DNA of 64,000 bases from Saprospiraceae bacterium (GTDB lineage: Bacteria; Bacteroidota; Bacteroidia; Chitinophagales; Saprospiraceae), in assembly GCA_016714025.1 (NCBI GenBank), contig JADJOB010000001.1, positions 769,259-833,258 on the forward strand, read 5' to 3'. Below the pieces are notes generated by a model that saw nothing but the letters and a program-made list of their open reading frames with translations, was not told the origin of the DNA and made no database searches. The number at the start of each line of letters is the position of its first letter. Positions within the stretch are counted from its first letter, which is position 1. Positions 1 through 10,025 of the stretch are shown here, piece by piece. The position numbers and the translations under genes were made by a program.

Positions 1-1107
1 TTTCAGGACCAGGCTGTCAATATGTTGAACAATCCTACATTGCGTGAAATTTATAATGGAAAGGAATACACAACAAAAATTCTTTCTAAAACTATTTTGT
101 TTCCTGTCAAAAGCGGTCGGATCCATATTGATCCTTCGGTGTATCGATTTGTAAAAGGGGAACGCGATCCTTTTGGATTTGGAATGACATCTATGTTTCG
201 TTCTGAAGTTGTCAATGTTTCCACAAATGATTTGGAAATTCTGATAAAAGAATTACCTCAACCCATTCCTGAAAATTTTAGCGGTGCTGTGGGATCTATG
301 TCCATTCAATTTAGTCCGTTAAACAAATCGTATTCATTAAACGATGCCATTCATTTAGGACTTCAACTTCAGGGAGATGCCAACTTTAATACTTTGAATC
401 CTGATTTTATTAAATTGGACTCCAGCTTTGAAATTACAGATTCTAAAAGTGGAGATATCATTAAAGTTACTGATGAACCCCGTTTAACAAATACCCGAAA
501 ATTTGATTTCCTCTTATTGCCAAAAAAATCCGGACAATTTATATTGGCACCGGGCTTTGTTTACTTTAATACCGAATTAAAAAAATACATTCACTTACAA
601 GACAGTTTTGTACTCCAGATAAGTCCCGGCCACGAAACTCTAAAAAACAATGCACCGGATGAGGTATTGGATCCGATTATCGAACATCCAAATCTTATTA
701 CCGGGCATGATTATTTATTCAAGGATCCCAAAATATGGCTGCTTAGTCTTTTTCCAATTGCTTTGTTGTGTATCGGGCTAATTAGAAATACCAGATTGAA
801 AAAGAAGCAACTTAATACCTTTCCATTTGAATTTCAAACTTCCGATTTGGGAGAATTAAATTTAGATGGTTTAGAATTACAACTTCTGCAAAAGATTAAC
901 AAGGTATTTAAAAAGGATCCCCGTTTTAAATCCCTGACTGAGGTTAAAATGTATTTAAATAGTATCAATAAGGACGATCCAAAATCAATATCCTATTTAG
1001 ACCTGATTCAATACTTAGAAGCGATGAAATACAGTGGAATCCAGGATGTAACCAAACTCAAGGATTTGCAAACACGTATCTCGCGGCTGGATGAGCTATC
1101 CATCTAA
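1..1107 (+). CDS. BatD-family protein, C-terminal part (runs off the left edge)
   Basis: The frame is open from base 1, so the first ATG at 22 is probably internal and the 5' end lies outside the window. What is visible is a series of beta-rich modules followed by one membrane helix at about residues 236-255 of the ORF (WLLSLFPIALLCIGLI) and a basic cytoplasmic tail. This is the arrangement of BatD, a periplasmic, membrane-anchored protein of the Bacteroidota BatABCDE (aerotolerance/MoxR-associated) cluster. Family assignment rests on the beta-module/TM/tail pattern and on motifs such as the LLPKKSGQFILAPG segment. The other bat genes would have to lie upstream. Stop is TAA at 1105-1107. Confidence 0.65.
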   Translation, partial: FQDQAVNMLNNPTLREIYNGKEYTTKILSKTILFPVKSGRIHIDPSVYRFVKGERDPFGFGMTSMFRSEVVNVSTNDLEILIKELPQPIPENFSGAVGSMSIQFSPLNKSYSLNDAIHLGLQLQGDANFNTLNPDFIKLDSSFEITDSKSGDIIKVTDEPRLTNTRKFDFLLLPKKSGQFILAPGFVYFNTELKKYIHLQDSFVLQISPGHETLKNNAPDEVLDPIIEHPNLITGHDYLFKDPKIWLLSLFPIALLCIGLIRNTRLKKKQLNTFPFEFQTSDLGELNLDGLELQLLQKINKVFKKDPRFKSLTEVKMYLNSINKDDPKSISYLDLIQYLEAMKYSGIQDVTKLKDLQTRISRLDELSI

Positions 1108-1155
1108 ATTACAAGGGATTAAATACGAAATTCTCAATGATTTGGTTTAAAATTT

Positions 1156-1163
1156 TATCTTTG
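1156..1163 (+). promoter_or_regulatory. -7 promoter element (TAnnTTTG) for asnS
   Basis: TATCTTTG matches the Bacteroidota sigma-ABfr -7 consensus TAnnTTTG and ends 16 bases before the asnS ATG. No good -33 TTTG is present at the usual spacing, so the match is partial. Confidence 0.4.
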
Positions 1164-1179
1164 CGGATTAATTTTAACC

Positions 1180-2613
1180 ATGGCGACTCGTTCAATTAAA
1201 AATATATTAGCATCTCAGGAATTTGGACAATCATTGAAGGTTCAAGGCTGGGTGCGCGCTTTTAGAAGCAATCGATTTATTGCTTTAAATGATGGATCCA
1301 CACAAGCTAATTTACAATTGGTAATTGATTTTACACAATTTGACGAATCACTGATCCGTCGAATTTCTGTTGGAGCAGCACTTGAAGCTGAAGGCCTTTT
1401 GGTTTCTTCCCAAGGCAGTGGCCAAACCATGGAATTGCAAATTACTAAATTGGATATTCTTGGAGATTGTGATCCTTCCAGTTATCCGCTGCAACCTAAA
1501 AAACACAGCTTGGAATTCTTAAGACAAATTGCACACTTGCGATTTCGTACAAATACATTTGGAGCAATTTTTAGAATTCGTCATACCTTATCTTTTGCAA
1601 TTCATGAATTTTTCAATAGTCGTGGATTTTATTATTTACACACGCCAATTATAACTGCTTCCGATGCAGAAGGTGCCGGTGAAATGTTTCAGGTAAGCAC
1701 CTTGGATTTAAATAACATTCCTAAAAATGATGATGGAAGTATAAACTTTAAAAAAGATTTCTTTGAAAGGCCGGCTAATTTAACGGTATCGGGTCAATTA
1801 GAAGCAGAATTAGCAGCAATGGCCTTGTCAAAAGTATATACATTTGGCCCAACCTTTCGAGCAGAAAATTCAAATACACCCAGACACCTTGCTGAATTTT
1901 GGATGATCGAACCAGAAGTTGCATTTGCAGATCTACATGACAACATGAATCTTGCAGAAGATCTCTTGAAATACGTGATTCAAAAAGTTATGACTGATTG
2001 TCCGGATGATTTAAAATTCTTGAACGATCGCGAGCAGGAAGATGATAAACAAAAACCACAAAATGAACGAAACGAACTCAGTTTGTTAGAACGCTTATCA
2101 TTTTGTGTAGAAAATAAGTTTGAACGTATCAGTTATACAGAGGCAATAGATATATTAAAAAATTCCAATCCAAATAAAAAAGGCAAGTTTCAGTTTCCGG
2201 TTGAAAACTGGGGAACCGATTTGCAATCAGAACATGAACGTTACCTTGTTGAAAAACATTTCAAAAAGCCTGTAATCCTTTCTGATTATCCTAAAGAGAT
2301 CAAAGCATTTTATATGCGTCAAAATGAAGATGGCAAAACGGTTGCAGCCATGGATATTCTATTTCCCGGTATTGGAGAAATTGTTGGAGGCTCACAACGT
2401 GAAGAACGTCTGGAAAAACTAGAGACCCGTATGCAAGAAATGCACATTCCTACTGAAGAAATGTATTGGTATCTTGATACGCGTAGATATGGCTCTTGTC
2501 CACACGCAGGATTTGGATTAGGTTTTGAACGACTTGTATTATTTGTAACAGGAATGACAAATATCCGGGATGTGATTCCGTTTCCAAGATTTCCCGGGAA
2601 TGCTGAATTTTAA
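1180..2613 (+). CDS. asnS: Asparagine--tRNA ligase
   Basis: This is a class II aminoacyl-tRNA synthetase that charges tRNA-Asn in the cytoplasm. At 477 residues it has the family's usual length. An N-terminal OB-fold anticodon-binding domain (about residues 15-110, VQGWVRAFRSNRFIALNDGS) precedes the catalytic core. Motif 2 is seen in TFGPTFRAENSNTPRHLAEF and motif 3 in GFGLGFERLVLFVTG; the protein ends in the typical IRDVIPFPRFPGNAEF. The presence of a dedicated AsnS implies direct charging with asparagine. It is followed 11 bases later by the OmpH-like gene, so the two may be co-transcribed. The start is the ATG at 1180, 16 bases after a TAnnTTTG element. Confidence 0.97.
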   Translation: MATRSIKNILASQEFGQSLKVQGWVRAFRSNRFIALNDGSTQANLQLVIDFTQFDESLIRRISVGAALEAEGLLVSSQGSGQTMELQITKLDILGDCDPSSYPLQPKKHSLEFLRQIAHLRFRTNTFGAIFRIRHTLSFAIHEFFNSRGFYYLHTPIITASDAEGAGEMFQVSTLDLNNIPKNDDGSINFKKDFFERPANLTVSGQLEAELAAMALSKVYTFGPTFRAENSNTPRHLAEFWMIEPEVAFADLHDNMNLAEDLLKYVIQKVMTDCPDDLKFLNDREQEDDKQKPQNERNELSLLERLSFCVENKFERISYTEAIDILKNSNPNKKGKFQFPVENWGTDLQSEHERYLVEKHFKKPVILSDYPKEIKAFYMRQNEDGKTVAAMDILFPGIGEIVGGSQREERLEKLETRMQEMHIPTEEMYWYLDTRRYGSCPHAGFGLGFERLVLFVTGMTNIRDVIPFPRFPGNAEF

Positions 2614-2624
2614 AAAATGATTTA

Positions 2625-3221
2625 ATGAAAAATATCAATTGGATTCTTCATGGCTTGTCATTAATAGCCATTCTATTTCTTCTTTATAAACAACTTGCAT
2701 GCAACGGAAATTGCCATGCTGGAAATGACACAAAAAATAACACAGAAGCGAGCATGAGTTCGGGCGATTTTCAGGCAGCTTTTTTTTATTCAGACAGCTT
2801 ACTGGGACAGTTAAAATTTTTCAAAGAAAGTGAAGCTGACTTCAAGAAAAAACAAGAAAGCATGCTGAAAGAGCTTCAAGCCAAGGAAGAAGCCATGCAA
2901 CGGGAAGTCCAAAAGCTCCAGAAAAATGCAGAAAACATGACCCGCAATGAAATGGAAAATGCTCAAAAAAGGCTTAGCGGAATGGAGCGTGATTTAATGG
3001 AACGTAAAGAAAAATTATCCGGACAGTTTGCTGAAGAAACTGCTGAATTTAATGAGGCCCTACATAAAAAAGTGATTTCGTATCTGGAAGAATTTAATGC
3101 TTCTAAAAAGTACAAATTCATTTTTTCAGTTGCACGAGAAGGAAATATATTTTATTCAGATCCTAGCCTGAACATAACAAACGAAATGATAAAAGCACTC
3201 AACGAAAAATACAGCCAATAA
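2625..3221 (+). CDS. OmpH/Skp-family periplasmic chaperone-like protein
   Basis: A 198-residue protein with an N-terminal membrane or signal helix (about residues 8-24), a short linker, then a long charged heptad-rich coiled coil (about residues 65-145) rich in Glu, Lys and Gln. It ends in a small alpha/beta segment (KYKFIFSVAREGNIFYSDPS) typical of OmpH/Skp tentacle chaperones that hold unfolded outer-membrane proteins. The KFIFS...NIFYSDPSLNIT tail is the characteristic Skp C-terminal strand. It could be anchored in the inner membrane if the signal is not cleaved. It follows asnS by 11 bases and precedes a channel gene by 13, suggesting one transcript. Confidence 0.75.
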   Translation: MKNINWILHGLSLIAILFLLYKQLACNGNCHAGNDTKNNTEASMSSGDFQAAFFYSDSLLGQLKFFKESEADFKKKQESMLKELQAKEEAMQREVQKLQKNAENMTRNEMENAQKRLSGMERDLMERKEKLSGQFAEETAEFNEALHKKVISYLEEFNASKKYKFIFSVAREGNIFYSDPSLNITNEMIKALNEKYSQ

Positions 3222-3234
3222 TAAATAAATCCGG

Positions 3235-3819
3235 ATGAATAAAACAAGACTTGAAGCGTTCAGCGATGGTGTATTGGCAATTATTATAACCATTATGGTA
3301 TTGGAAATTAAAGTTCCTCACAAGGCTGATCTGGAAAGTTTGTTGGAATTGCTTCCTGTCTTTATTTCGTATTTATTGAGTTTTATTTATTTAAGTATTT
3401 ATTGGGGTAATCATCATCATTTGTTTCACTCAATATCAAAAGTAACCAGCGGTGTATTGTGGGCAAATCTAAATTTACTTTTTTGGTTATCCCTAATTCC
3501 TTTTGCAACCGGTTGGATGGGTGAAAATCATTTTGCTCCGATAACAGTTTCCTTATACGGTTTTGCACTTTTGATGCCTGCACTGGCATATTATATTCTT
3601 CAAACACTGGTTGTAAAACATCATTTACATGCTGAAGCTTTTCAACAAGCGCATCAGAAACAAAATGTAAAAGGGAAAATTTCATTGGTATGCTATATTT
3701 TAGCAATTGTATTGGCTTTTTATTACACGCCGCTATCAGGAATCTTATATGTTTTTGTTGCCCTTATGTGGATTATTCCTGATAAAAATATAGAAAAAGT
3801 GTTTTCGGAATCTGATTAA
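3235..3819 (+). CDS. TMEM175-family potassium channel (DUF1211)
   Basis: A 194-residue integral membrane protein with about six predicted helices. The first carries the family signature RLEAFSDGVLAIIITIMVLE (R-x3-FSD), which lines the pore in bacterial and lysosomal TMEM175 channels. Bacterial members are single six-helix repeats that assemble as tetramers and conduct K+ in place of a TVGYG-filter channel. A His-rich loop follows helix 2 (GNHHHLFHSISK), as is common in this family. There is no partner gene of obvious related function. Confidence 0.85.
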   Translation: MNKTRLEAFSDGVLAIIITIMVLEIKVPHKADLESLLELLPVFISYLLSFIYLSIYWGNHHHLFHSISKVTSGVLWANLNLLFWLSLIPFATGWMGENHFAPITVSLYGFALLMPALAYYILQTLVVKHHLHAEAFQQAHQKQNVKGKISLVCYILAIVLAFYYTPLSGILYVFVALMWIIPDKNIEKVFSESD

Positions 3820-3880
3820 AGGCAATTCTGCCTCCATTCCATATTAGCAACTAATTTTTTTATATTTTTGATGAAACTAT

Positions 3881-6800
3881 ATGGCTTCATCAAAAATACT
3901 ATCTGGCTCAAAATTCAAATGTTTTTGCATACAGTTGTTCATTTGTATATGCTTAATTCAGCATTCAGCATACACCCAGGATGTATTAATTCCGTTTGAG
4001 CGGTTTGGAGAATCCAAGGGACTCCCTGCACCTGTTTATAAAATCGTACAAGATCATTTTGGGTATATTTGGTTAGGTACACCCGATGGATTAGCCCGAT
4101 TTGACGGTAAAAATTTTAAAATCTACAATTCCAAATTAGGCGACAGCACCAGTATCCCCAATAATATAATAAATGATTTAGTTGTAGATGCCAATAACAG
4201 AATCTGGATTGCAACGAATGGTGGCATCTGTTACTATGACTATGAAATGGCCCGATTTACAAGAATCAATCTTCCTCAAACTCTGGAAAAATCTGATTTA
4301 TACAGAGTGCATTGCATTCGGATGGATGCTTTTGGGAGAATTTGGTTTGCCACTAAAACCGCCGTTCATCGTTTAGGAGATTCATTTCTTGTTGAAGCAT
4401 CCTATCGCCCATCTGACAAAAATAATTTGGTCATCAAATCAATCTATATTGATATCAATGAATATTTGTTTATTGGTACAAATCAAAGTGAAGTTATCCA
4501 ATATAAACTATGTGCTGATGTTCAAAAAAGTGTAAAAATAGCTTCAAGACATTCAAAAGAAATTCGTTCTACCACCACACAAAGACTGTTGGTTAAATTA
4601 AATGATAGCAGTTTACTGGTCGGATCCTGGTTAGGTGGCTTGAATCAAATAAACTACAGCGATGTCCAAATGAAAGCAATTCATCTGGATACAAATCAAG
4701 ATCCGGACATAAAAAGCAATATTGTAACAGGAATTGTGATCCAAAATGATAGTTGTTGGTGGATTGGAACATTTGGTGCTGGAATATCCTTTTATAACCC
4801 TAAAACCAGCAGTTATTATCGAAGTATAAAACATGATCCCGGAAATAGGTATAGTCTCAGCTCAAATTATATTCATGAATTGTTTAAAGACGAAGCAGGA
4901 GCCATTTGGGTTGCTACACAAGATGGTGTAAATAAATATGATCCAAGATCACATCAATTTTCAACAATCCAAATCCCTTTACAAAATAATGAAATATCCA
5001 TTTATCGAAATCCGTATTGCATTGTATCCAATTTACAGGATATTCCGGAGCGCAGCCTTTTAATTTCAATACCCGGGTTGGGAATCCTAAATTTTAATCA
5101 GCAAACACGTGAATTCAAACAAGTACTAAGCAAATATATTGGCACCAATGGAATTTTCGGTAATAAGATTTATCAATTAGAATTTATTAATAAAAATGAA
5201 TTATTAATATTGGAATCAAGCAGGTTGCTTAAATATGATTTTAGAAAGCAAAGCATGGTTGTATTGAATTCCAGTAAATCCTGTAAATTTGAAAATGCCC
5301 GAAAGTTTAAAATTGATAAAAATAAAAACTATTGGATTTGTTCATCTACTGCCGGAGTTTATAAATTAGACTCAAGCTTTGAACTATGCAAGCATTTATT
5401 AAGCAATCCTGATACATCTAATTCATTGCAGGATAATGCTATATTTTGTATACTGGAAGATCACAATGGAACGATTTGGTTTGGATCTCAAAATTCCGGT
5501 TTGAGTAAATATGATCCAAAAGATGCACGCTTCACTTATTATAAGCATGATAAAAACAATCCACAGTCCCTTCCAGATAATGCAGTTTATGATCTATATG
5601 AAGACAATTTAAATTTTATTTGGATTGCAACTGAAAATGGTCTAGCCCGATTGGATCCTGGCAATCATAAAATGAAAATTATTACAATATCTGAAGGATT
5701 GCCCAATAACAATATTAGTTCGATAACGCCGGACAGGCATCAAAACTTATGGTTAACCACCAATCAAGGAGTTGCAGTTTTAAACGTTTCCAACGGAAGC
5801 ATTCAGGTTTATGTACAAATGGATGGTCTTGCCACAAATCGAATGGATGGTGCCAGTTATACAGGAACTAATGGAAGTATTTATTTTTCTACCAACAGCA
5901 TGATGAGCTGGAGTCAAACTGGTCAATTTATTAAAAATACAATTCCCCCGAAAGTTTACATTAGTAACGTAAAAGTATACGGTGAAGATATTCCGTTACA
6001 ACGTATAAAAAATAAATTAAAACCAATCCATATTAATTACAGGCAAAATATATTTACTGCTGAATTTGCTGCATTAAGCTTTACAAATAGTACTAAGAAT
6101 AAATTTGCCTATACATTAGAGGGTTATGACAATGGATTTATTTACAGTGGAAATAATTCCATCGCGAATTACTCAAACATACCCGGTGGAACCTACACTT
6201 TTAAGGTTAAAGCTACCAATAATGACGGAATTTGGAGTACAGTCAATGATCCTCTTGAATTGATAGTTCACCCTCCCTTTTGGAAAACAGCCTGGTTTTT
6301 AGCACTTTGCTGTATCCTAATTATTGGCCTTGCGTATACCTATTATAAAATTAAGATTCAACAGATTTTAAAATTACAGCAATTACGCAATTCCATTGCC
6401 AGGGATTTACACGATGAAATCGGGTCAACCTTAAGCAGCATTCAACTGAATAGTAATTTATTGGAAAAACAATTACCGCAAAATACAAACCAAGTTTCAC
6501 TATTAAATCGAATTCAATCTGCTTCAAAACAAGCAATTGAAATGATGAATGAAATTATCTGGTCAGTCCAACCGAAAAATGATGCACTGGATATGTTATT
6601 TATCCGGATGAGACAATACGCATCCGAAATTTTAGAAGCTGCTGAAATTGCGTTCAAATTTGAAGTTTTGGAATTCACTGGCATCGTTGATTTACCCCTG
6701 GATAAAAGAAAAGATTTGCTAATGATATTTAAGGAAGCAATAAACAATTTAGCTAAATATTCCAGTGCAAGTATGGCTCACATAGAAATTTCAGTAAACA

Positions 6801-6982
6801 AAAAACAATTTGGAATGACAATTTCAGACAATGGACAAGGCTTTAACCCTTTTGAACTAAGCACCGGTAATGGAATAAAAAATATGAAGGAACGTTCAGA
6901 ACGATTAAACGCTAAAATTTCTATCGATTCAACTCCCGGGCTTGGAACCACTATAAAACTAACGATTCCCTTAATCACATGA
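3881..6982 (+). CDS. Sensor histidine kinase with two-component regulator propeller
   Basis: A 1033-residue sensor. A signal peptide (about residues 10-32) is followed by a periplasmic double beta-propeller of repeats such as GYIWLGTPDGLARFD and GTIWFGSQNSGLSKYDP (about 35-690), a Y_Y_Y immunoglobulin-like domain (about 700-790), one membrane helix (about 800-820), a HisKA_3 dimerisation domain with phospho-acceptor His about residue 844 in RDLHDEIGS, and an HATPase domain with N-box EAINNLAKYSSA and G-box DNGQGFNP. It lacks the fused AraC/receiver domains of hybrid systems. The matching NarL-type regulator begins 54 bases downstream. The ligand is unknown; such propellers often sense glycans or envelope signals. 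Confidence 0.93.
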   Translation: MASSKILSGSKFKCFCIQLFICICLIQHSAYTQDVLIPFERFGESKGLPAPVYKIVQDHFGYIWLGTPDGLARFDGKNFKIYNSKLGDSTSIPNNIINDLVVDANNRIWIATNGGICYYDYEMARFTRINLPQTLEKSDLYRVHCIRMDAFGRIWFATKTAVHRLGDSFLVEASYRPSDKNNLVIKSIYIDINEYLFIGTNQSEVIQYKLCADVQKSVKIASRHSKEIRSTTTQRLLVKLNDSSLLVGSWLGGLNQINYSDVQMKAIHLDTNQDPDIKSNIVTGIVIQNDSCWWIGTFGAGISFYNPKTSSYYRSIKHDPGNRYSLSSNYIHELFKDEAGAIWVATQDGVNKYDPRSHQFSTIQIPLQNNEISIYRNPYCIVSNLQDIPERSLLISIPGLGILNFNQQTREFKQVLSKYIGTNGIFGNKIYQLEFINKNELLILESSRLLKYDFRKQSMVVLNSSKSCKFENARKFKIDKNKNYWICSSTAGVYKLDSSFELCKHLLSNPDTSNSLQDNAIFCILEDHNGTIWFGSQNSGLSKYDPKDARFTYYKHDKNNPQSLPDNAVYDLYEDNLNFIWIATENGLARLDPGNHKMKIITISEGLPNNNISSITPDRHQNLWLTTNQGVAVLNVSNGSIQVYVQMDGLATNRMDGASYTGTNGSIYFSTNSMMSWSQTGQFIKNTIPPKVYISNVKVYGEDIPLQRIKNKLKPIHINYRQNIFTAEFAALSFTNSTKNKFAYTLEGYDNGFIYSGNNSIANYSNIPGGTYTFKVKATNNDGIWSTVNDPLELIVHPPFWKTAWFLALCCILIIGLAYTYYKIKIQQILKLQQLRNSIARDLHDEIGSTLSSIQLNSNLLEKQLPQNTNQVSLLNRIQSASKQAIEMMNEIIWSVQPKNDALDMLFIRMRQYASEILEAAEIAFKFEVLEFTGIVDLPLDKRKDLLMIFKEAINNLAKYSSASMAHIEISVNKKQFGMTISDNGQGFNPFELSTGNGIKNMKERSERLNAKISIDSTPGLGTTIKLTIPLIT

Positions 6983-7036
6983 TTATGGGATTTAAATCTG
7001 GCATTAACTATCTATCTTTATTCAATCGATTGACTT

Positions 7037-7675
7037 ATGCAACCCATCACACTTGTTATTTATGAAGACAATGCATTCTTGCGGACCAGTTTGCAAGATA
7101 GCCTTGCTCTTCTTGATGACATGCAGGTAGTTGGTGCGTTTGAAAATTGCAATGAAGTGGTTGAACAAATTAAATCATTAAGGCCGAATGTTGTACTTAT
7201 GGACATTGGGATGCCAGGGATTAATGGCTTGGAAGGACTCAAATTGATCCGGAAAAATATTCCGGGTACTTTAGTAATGATGTTGACCGTATTTGAAGAC
7301 AATGACAATATTTTTGAAGCAATATGCCACGGTGCTTCAGGATATTTACTTAAAAGTGCGTCAACACAGAAAATCGTTGAATCTATCAGGGATCTAGCAA
7401 GCGGTGGAGCTCCGATGACGCCTTCGATTGCAAAAAAAGTATTGACCTTGTTTCATAAGCTAACAATACCTGCTGAAGATCAATATGGACTCAGTCAACG
7501 TGAAAAAGAAGTATTGGATTTGCTAACATCCGGTTTTAGCTATAAAATGATTGCTGAAAAGTGCTTTATTTCTCTGGAAACGGTTCGATCACATATTAAA
7601 AAAATTTATGAGAAACTTCAGGTACATTCCGCGACCGAAGCTGCTTCAAAAATCTCGATGAAAAAATATACTTAG
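7037..7675 (+). CDS. NarL/LuxR-family response regulator
   Basis: A 212-residue regulator. An N-terminal receiver domain has the acidic pocket E10/D11 and phospho-acceptor D56 (VVLMDIGMPG); a C-terminal LuxR helix-turn-helix follows (LSQREKEVLDLLTSGFSYK, then SLETVRSHIKKIYEKL, about residues 148-205). HisKA_3 kinases characteristically pair with NarL-type regulators, and the propeller kinase ends 54 bases upstream on the same strand, so the pair is very probably one system. Its target genes are not evident here. Confidence 0.95.
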   Translation: MQPITLVIYEDNAFLRTSLQDSLALLDDMQVVGAFENCNEVVEQIKSLRPNVVLMDIGMPGINGLEGLKLIRKNIPGTLVMMLTVFEDNDNIFEAICHGASGYLLKSASTQKIVESIRDLASGGAPMTPSIAKKVLTLFHKLTIPAEDQYGLSQREKEVLDLLTSGFSYKMIAEKCFISLETVRSHIKKIYEKLQVHSATEAASKISMKKYT

Positions 7676-7759
7676 TTAATTTCACATAATTATGGGATTG
7701 TAATATAGCCTAAAATTTTACAATATTTGCATAAATTATAAAAACTAAAAAACACCAAT

Positions 7760-8056
7760 ATGTATATAGCAAGAGACACATTTCACATTCATTTTGGGGC
7801 CTTTAAAAATGTGCTGCCAGGTTTAAGGGCAGCTATAAGCCAAAATTTATTTCCAGTGGCCGGAACAAAAATTCTAACCGACTTTACAGGTGAATCGTAC
7901 CGGATAATTATTGAAATGCAATTCAATTCCTTAGCAGAGTATGAAAACATGTTAGTCAACGGAATGAAAAATCCAGCATGGCAAGCCTGGTATGAGGGAT
8001 TTAAACCTCATGTTAAAAGTTCGAATCGCGAATTGCTTAAACTAATTGAAATGTAA
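7760..8056 (+). CDS. Small conserved hypothetical protein, possible dimeric alpha/beta-barrel fold
   Basis: A 98-residue cytoplasmic protein without signal or membrane segment. The pattern is beta-alpha-beta-beta-alpha with aromatic strands (FHIHFGAFKN, YRIIIEMQF) and a C-terminal WQAWYEGFKPHV stretch, which resembles small ferredoxin-like dimeric barrel (ABM/NIPSNAP-like) proteins. That is only a fold guess; I do not recognise a specific family. It follows the two-component pair on the same strand after 84 bases and could be part of its output. Confidence 0.6.
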   Translation: MYIARDTFHIHFGAFKNVLPGLRAAISQNLFPVAGTKILTDFTGESYRIIIEMQFNSLAEYENMLVNGMKNPAWQAWYEGFKPHVKSSNRELLKLIEM

Positions 8057-8164
8057 ACTAGCTCATTGGAAGCGAAGCGAATTTAAAAGATACATTGGTT
8101 TATGAAGTAATAGAATTTTGAAGTAATTCAAGACAATTTAAAACTAAAATAAAAACAATTTTAT

Positions 8165-8554
8165 ATGAAAATAATTCAATTAATCTGTCTGGTAATTTTA
8201 TCGAGCTTTATCGCATGTGTTCAAAACACTAATAAAAATCTGGATGGAAACTCATATCAAATTAGTGCATGGGATATCAATCATCCTGAAAAACAAGATC
8301 CGGATATTGTTGTATTTAAAAACAATACGATGGATTCTGAAAGCTGCCATCAATATGGATTCTCGGCCAGTCCTTACCAGTGCACTTATAAAGATGGAAT
8401 TTACAGCTTTAGCTCAACCACAAAAAGCAGTACGGAAGGAGAAATGCAGTTTACCGGCACAGTTAAAGATCATGAAATTTCTGGTAGCTTTATTTGGAAA
8501 AAAGCTGGACAAGCTGATATCCATTATGCTTTTAAAGGAAATTTAAAAAATTAA
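8165..8554 (+). CDS. Small lipoprotein of unknown function
   Basis: A 129-residue protein with a clear lipoprotein signal: basic start MKII, a hydrophobic stretch, and a lipobox at SSFIAC with the acceptor Cys near residue 18. The mature part is a short beta-rich domain (YQISAWDINHPEKQDPDIV to DIHYAFKGNLKN) containing two Cys that could form a disulphide. The alternation suggests a small lipocalin-like or single-sheet fold; function unknown. An out-of-frame ORF inside it is a shadow. Confidence 0.65.
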   Translation: MKIIQLICLVILSSFIACVQNTNKNLDGNSYQISAWDINHPEKQDPDIVVFKNNTMDSESCHQYGFSASPYQCTYKDGIYSFSSTTKSSTEGEMQFTGTVKDHEISGSFIWKKAGQADIHYAFKGNLKN

Positions 8555-8820
8555 AGGGAAGCGTTATTTCGCCCTTGAATAGAAATCCTGTAGCAACTCA
8601 TAAGGCTCATAAAAACTCTATTCGTTGCTGCTCATATTTTTTATTGGTCGGATTGTCTTCTTACAAGTTATTTCTCAATTCAAATCCCAAGAACCATTCT
8701 GGGATCAGCATTAAGAAGGATAAGTATACTTTGATTTACAGGATTAATATATCCTTTCAACCGGTTGATGAATTTGTATTTAGATTTTAAAGTGCATTCT
8801 TTCCAAATGAAAAAGAAGAT

Positions 8821-9738
8821 TTATAATTTCTTATTTACTGCAAGCATGGATGCAAAAATTGACAAGGATAAAATGGCCAAGATCACCAATAAGGAATAGA
8901 GCGGATCAATTTTATAATAATCTGATACCAACATCTTCGTTCCAACATAGGTTAATATTGCTGCCAAACCATATTTTAAATAAATAAAGTATTTTGAAAT
9001 TGCAGATATCGCAAAGAATAGCGAACGCAATCCTAAAATAGCAAACACATTTGAAGTAAATACAATAAATGGATCGGACGTAATGGCTAAAATGGCTGGA
9101 ATACTATCTACAGCAAAAATCAAATCTGAAACCTCAATAAATATAAGAACTATCATCATTGGTGTTGCTACCAATACCCCATTTTCACGAATGAAAAATT
9201 TATCTTTATGATAAGTGTCCGTAATTCTAAAATATCTTTTAAATAATCTGATGACCGGGTTTGAATCTGGTTTAATTGAAATTTCATCCTGAAATGCTAA
9301 TCGAATGCCCGTGATGACTAAAAAACCTCCAAAAACAAAAATGATCCAATGAAATTTTTCAATCAAAAGGATGCCTGAAAGTATAAATGTTATACGCATC
9401 AACATGGCACCCAAAATGCCCCAAAACAAGATTTTATGTTGATATTTTGGGGGGACTTTAAAGTAAGAAAAAATCAACATAAAGACAAACACATTATCAA
9501 TTGATAATGACTCTTCAATCAGGTACCCAGTGAGAAACTGGAGTGCCTTTTCACTCCCCATGAAGTGGTAGATTCCTATATTAAATATCAAAGCCAGACT
9601 GACCCAAAACATGGTCCACATCAAGGCTTCTTTTAATTTAATTTCGTGATTTTCTTTGTGGAAAACGCCTAAATCCAAGGCTAACATCAAAATAATAAAT
9701 AGGACGAATCCACCCCATAACCAAATTTCATTAGTCAT
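8821..9738 (-). CDS. TerC/Alx-family membrane protein
   Basis: A 305-residue protein with about nine helices. The acidic motifs that define the family are present: ALDLGVFHK near residue 22, EESLSIDNVFVF (about 75-87) and FIEVSDLIFAVDSIPAILAI (about 200-220). Family members (TerC, Alx) are linked to manganese export, tellurite resistance and metal loading of exported proteins; the intramembrane Asp/Glu residues probably bind the ion. The gene stands alone, with about 290 bases of AT-rich spacer before the divergent haloperoxidase gene. Confidence 0.9.
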   Translation of the reverse strand: MTNEIWLWGGFVLFIILMLALDLGVFHKENHEIKLKEALMWTMFWVSLALIFNIGIYHFMGSEKALQFLTGYLIEESLSIDNVFVFMLIFSYFKVPPKYQHKILFWGILGAMLMRITFILSGILLIEKFHWIIFVFGGFLVITGIRLAFQDEISIKPDSNPVIRLFKRYFRITDTYHKDKFFIRENGVLVATPMMIVLIFIEVSDLIFAVDSIPAILAITSDPFIVFTSNVFAILGLRSLFFAISAISKYFIYLKYGLAAILTYVGTKMLVSDYYKIDPLYSLLVILAILSLSIFASMLAVNKKL

Positions 9739-10025
9739 ATATTAGCTTGATTTTATACGATTAGTATACCGAAAGAAATAACACTGCCTGGTATTTTAAG
9801 TTTAGATCCCTTAATCCAAAATGATAGTTACTATCTATTTATAAGCCGAAATTAGGTCTAAAAGTTCCCAAGAAATCACAAACATAATCTTTCCTTGTGA
9901 ATGCCATTTCGAATCCACTATAAATAATTTTGGTTAAAGCTATTAGCCCAATTCATTTTAAGACTAAAATAACCGGTTAAAAAAAAATAATACTAAAATT
10001 CAAATTATTTATATTTGGTAAAATT

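Noticed and set aside
8575..8790. 71-residue open frame after the small lipoprotein gene
   Set aside because: No start context, no recognisable domain, low-complexity composition, and it overlaps the spacer before a convergent gene.
9957..9972. AAGACTAAAATAACCG upstream of haloperoxidase copy 1 as a fifth Rrf2-type site
   Set aside because: Only the left half matches; the right half has no GTCTT.
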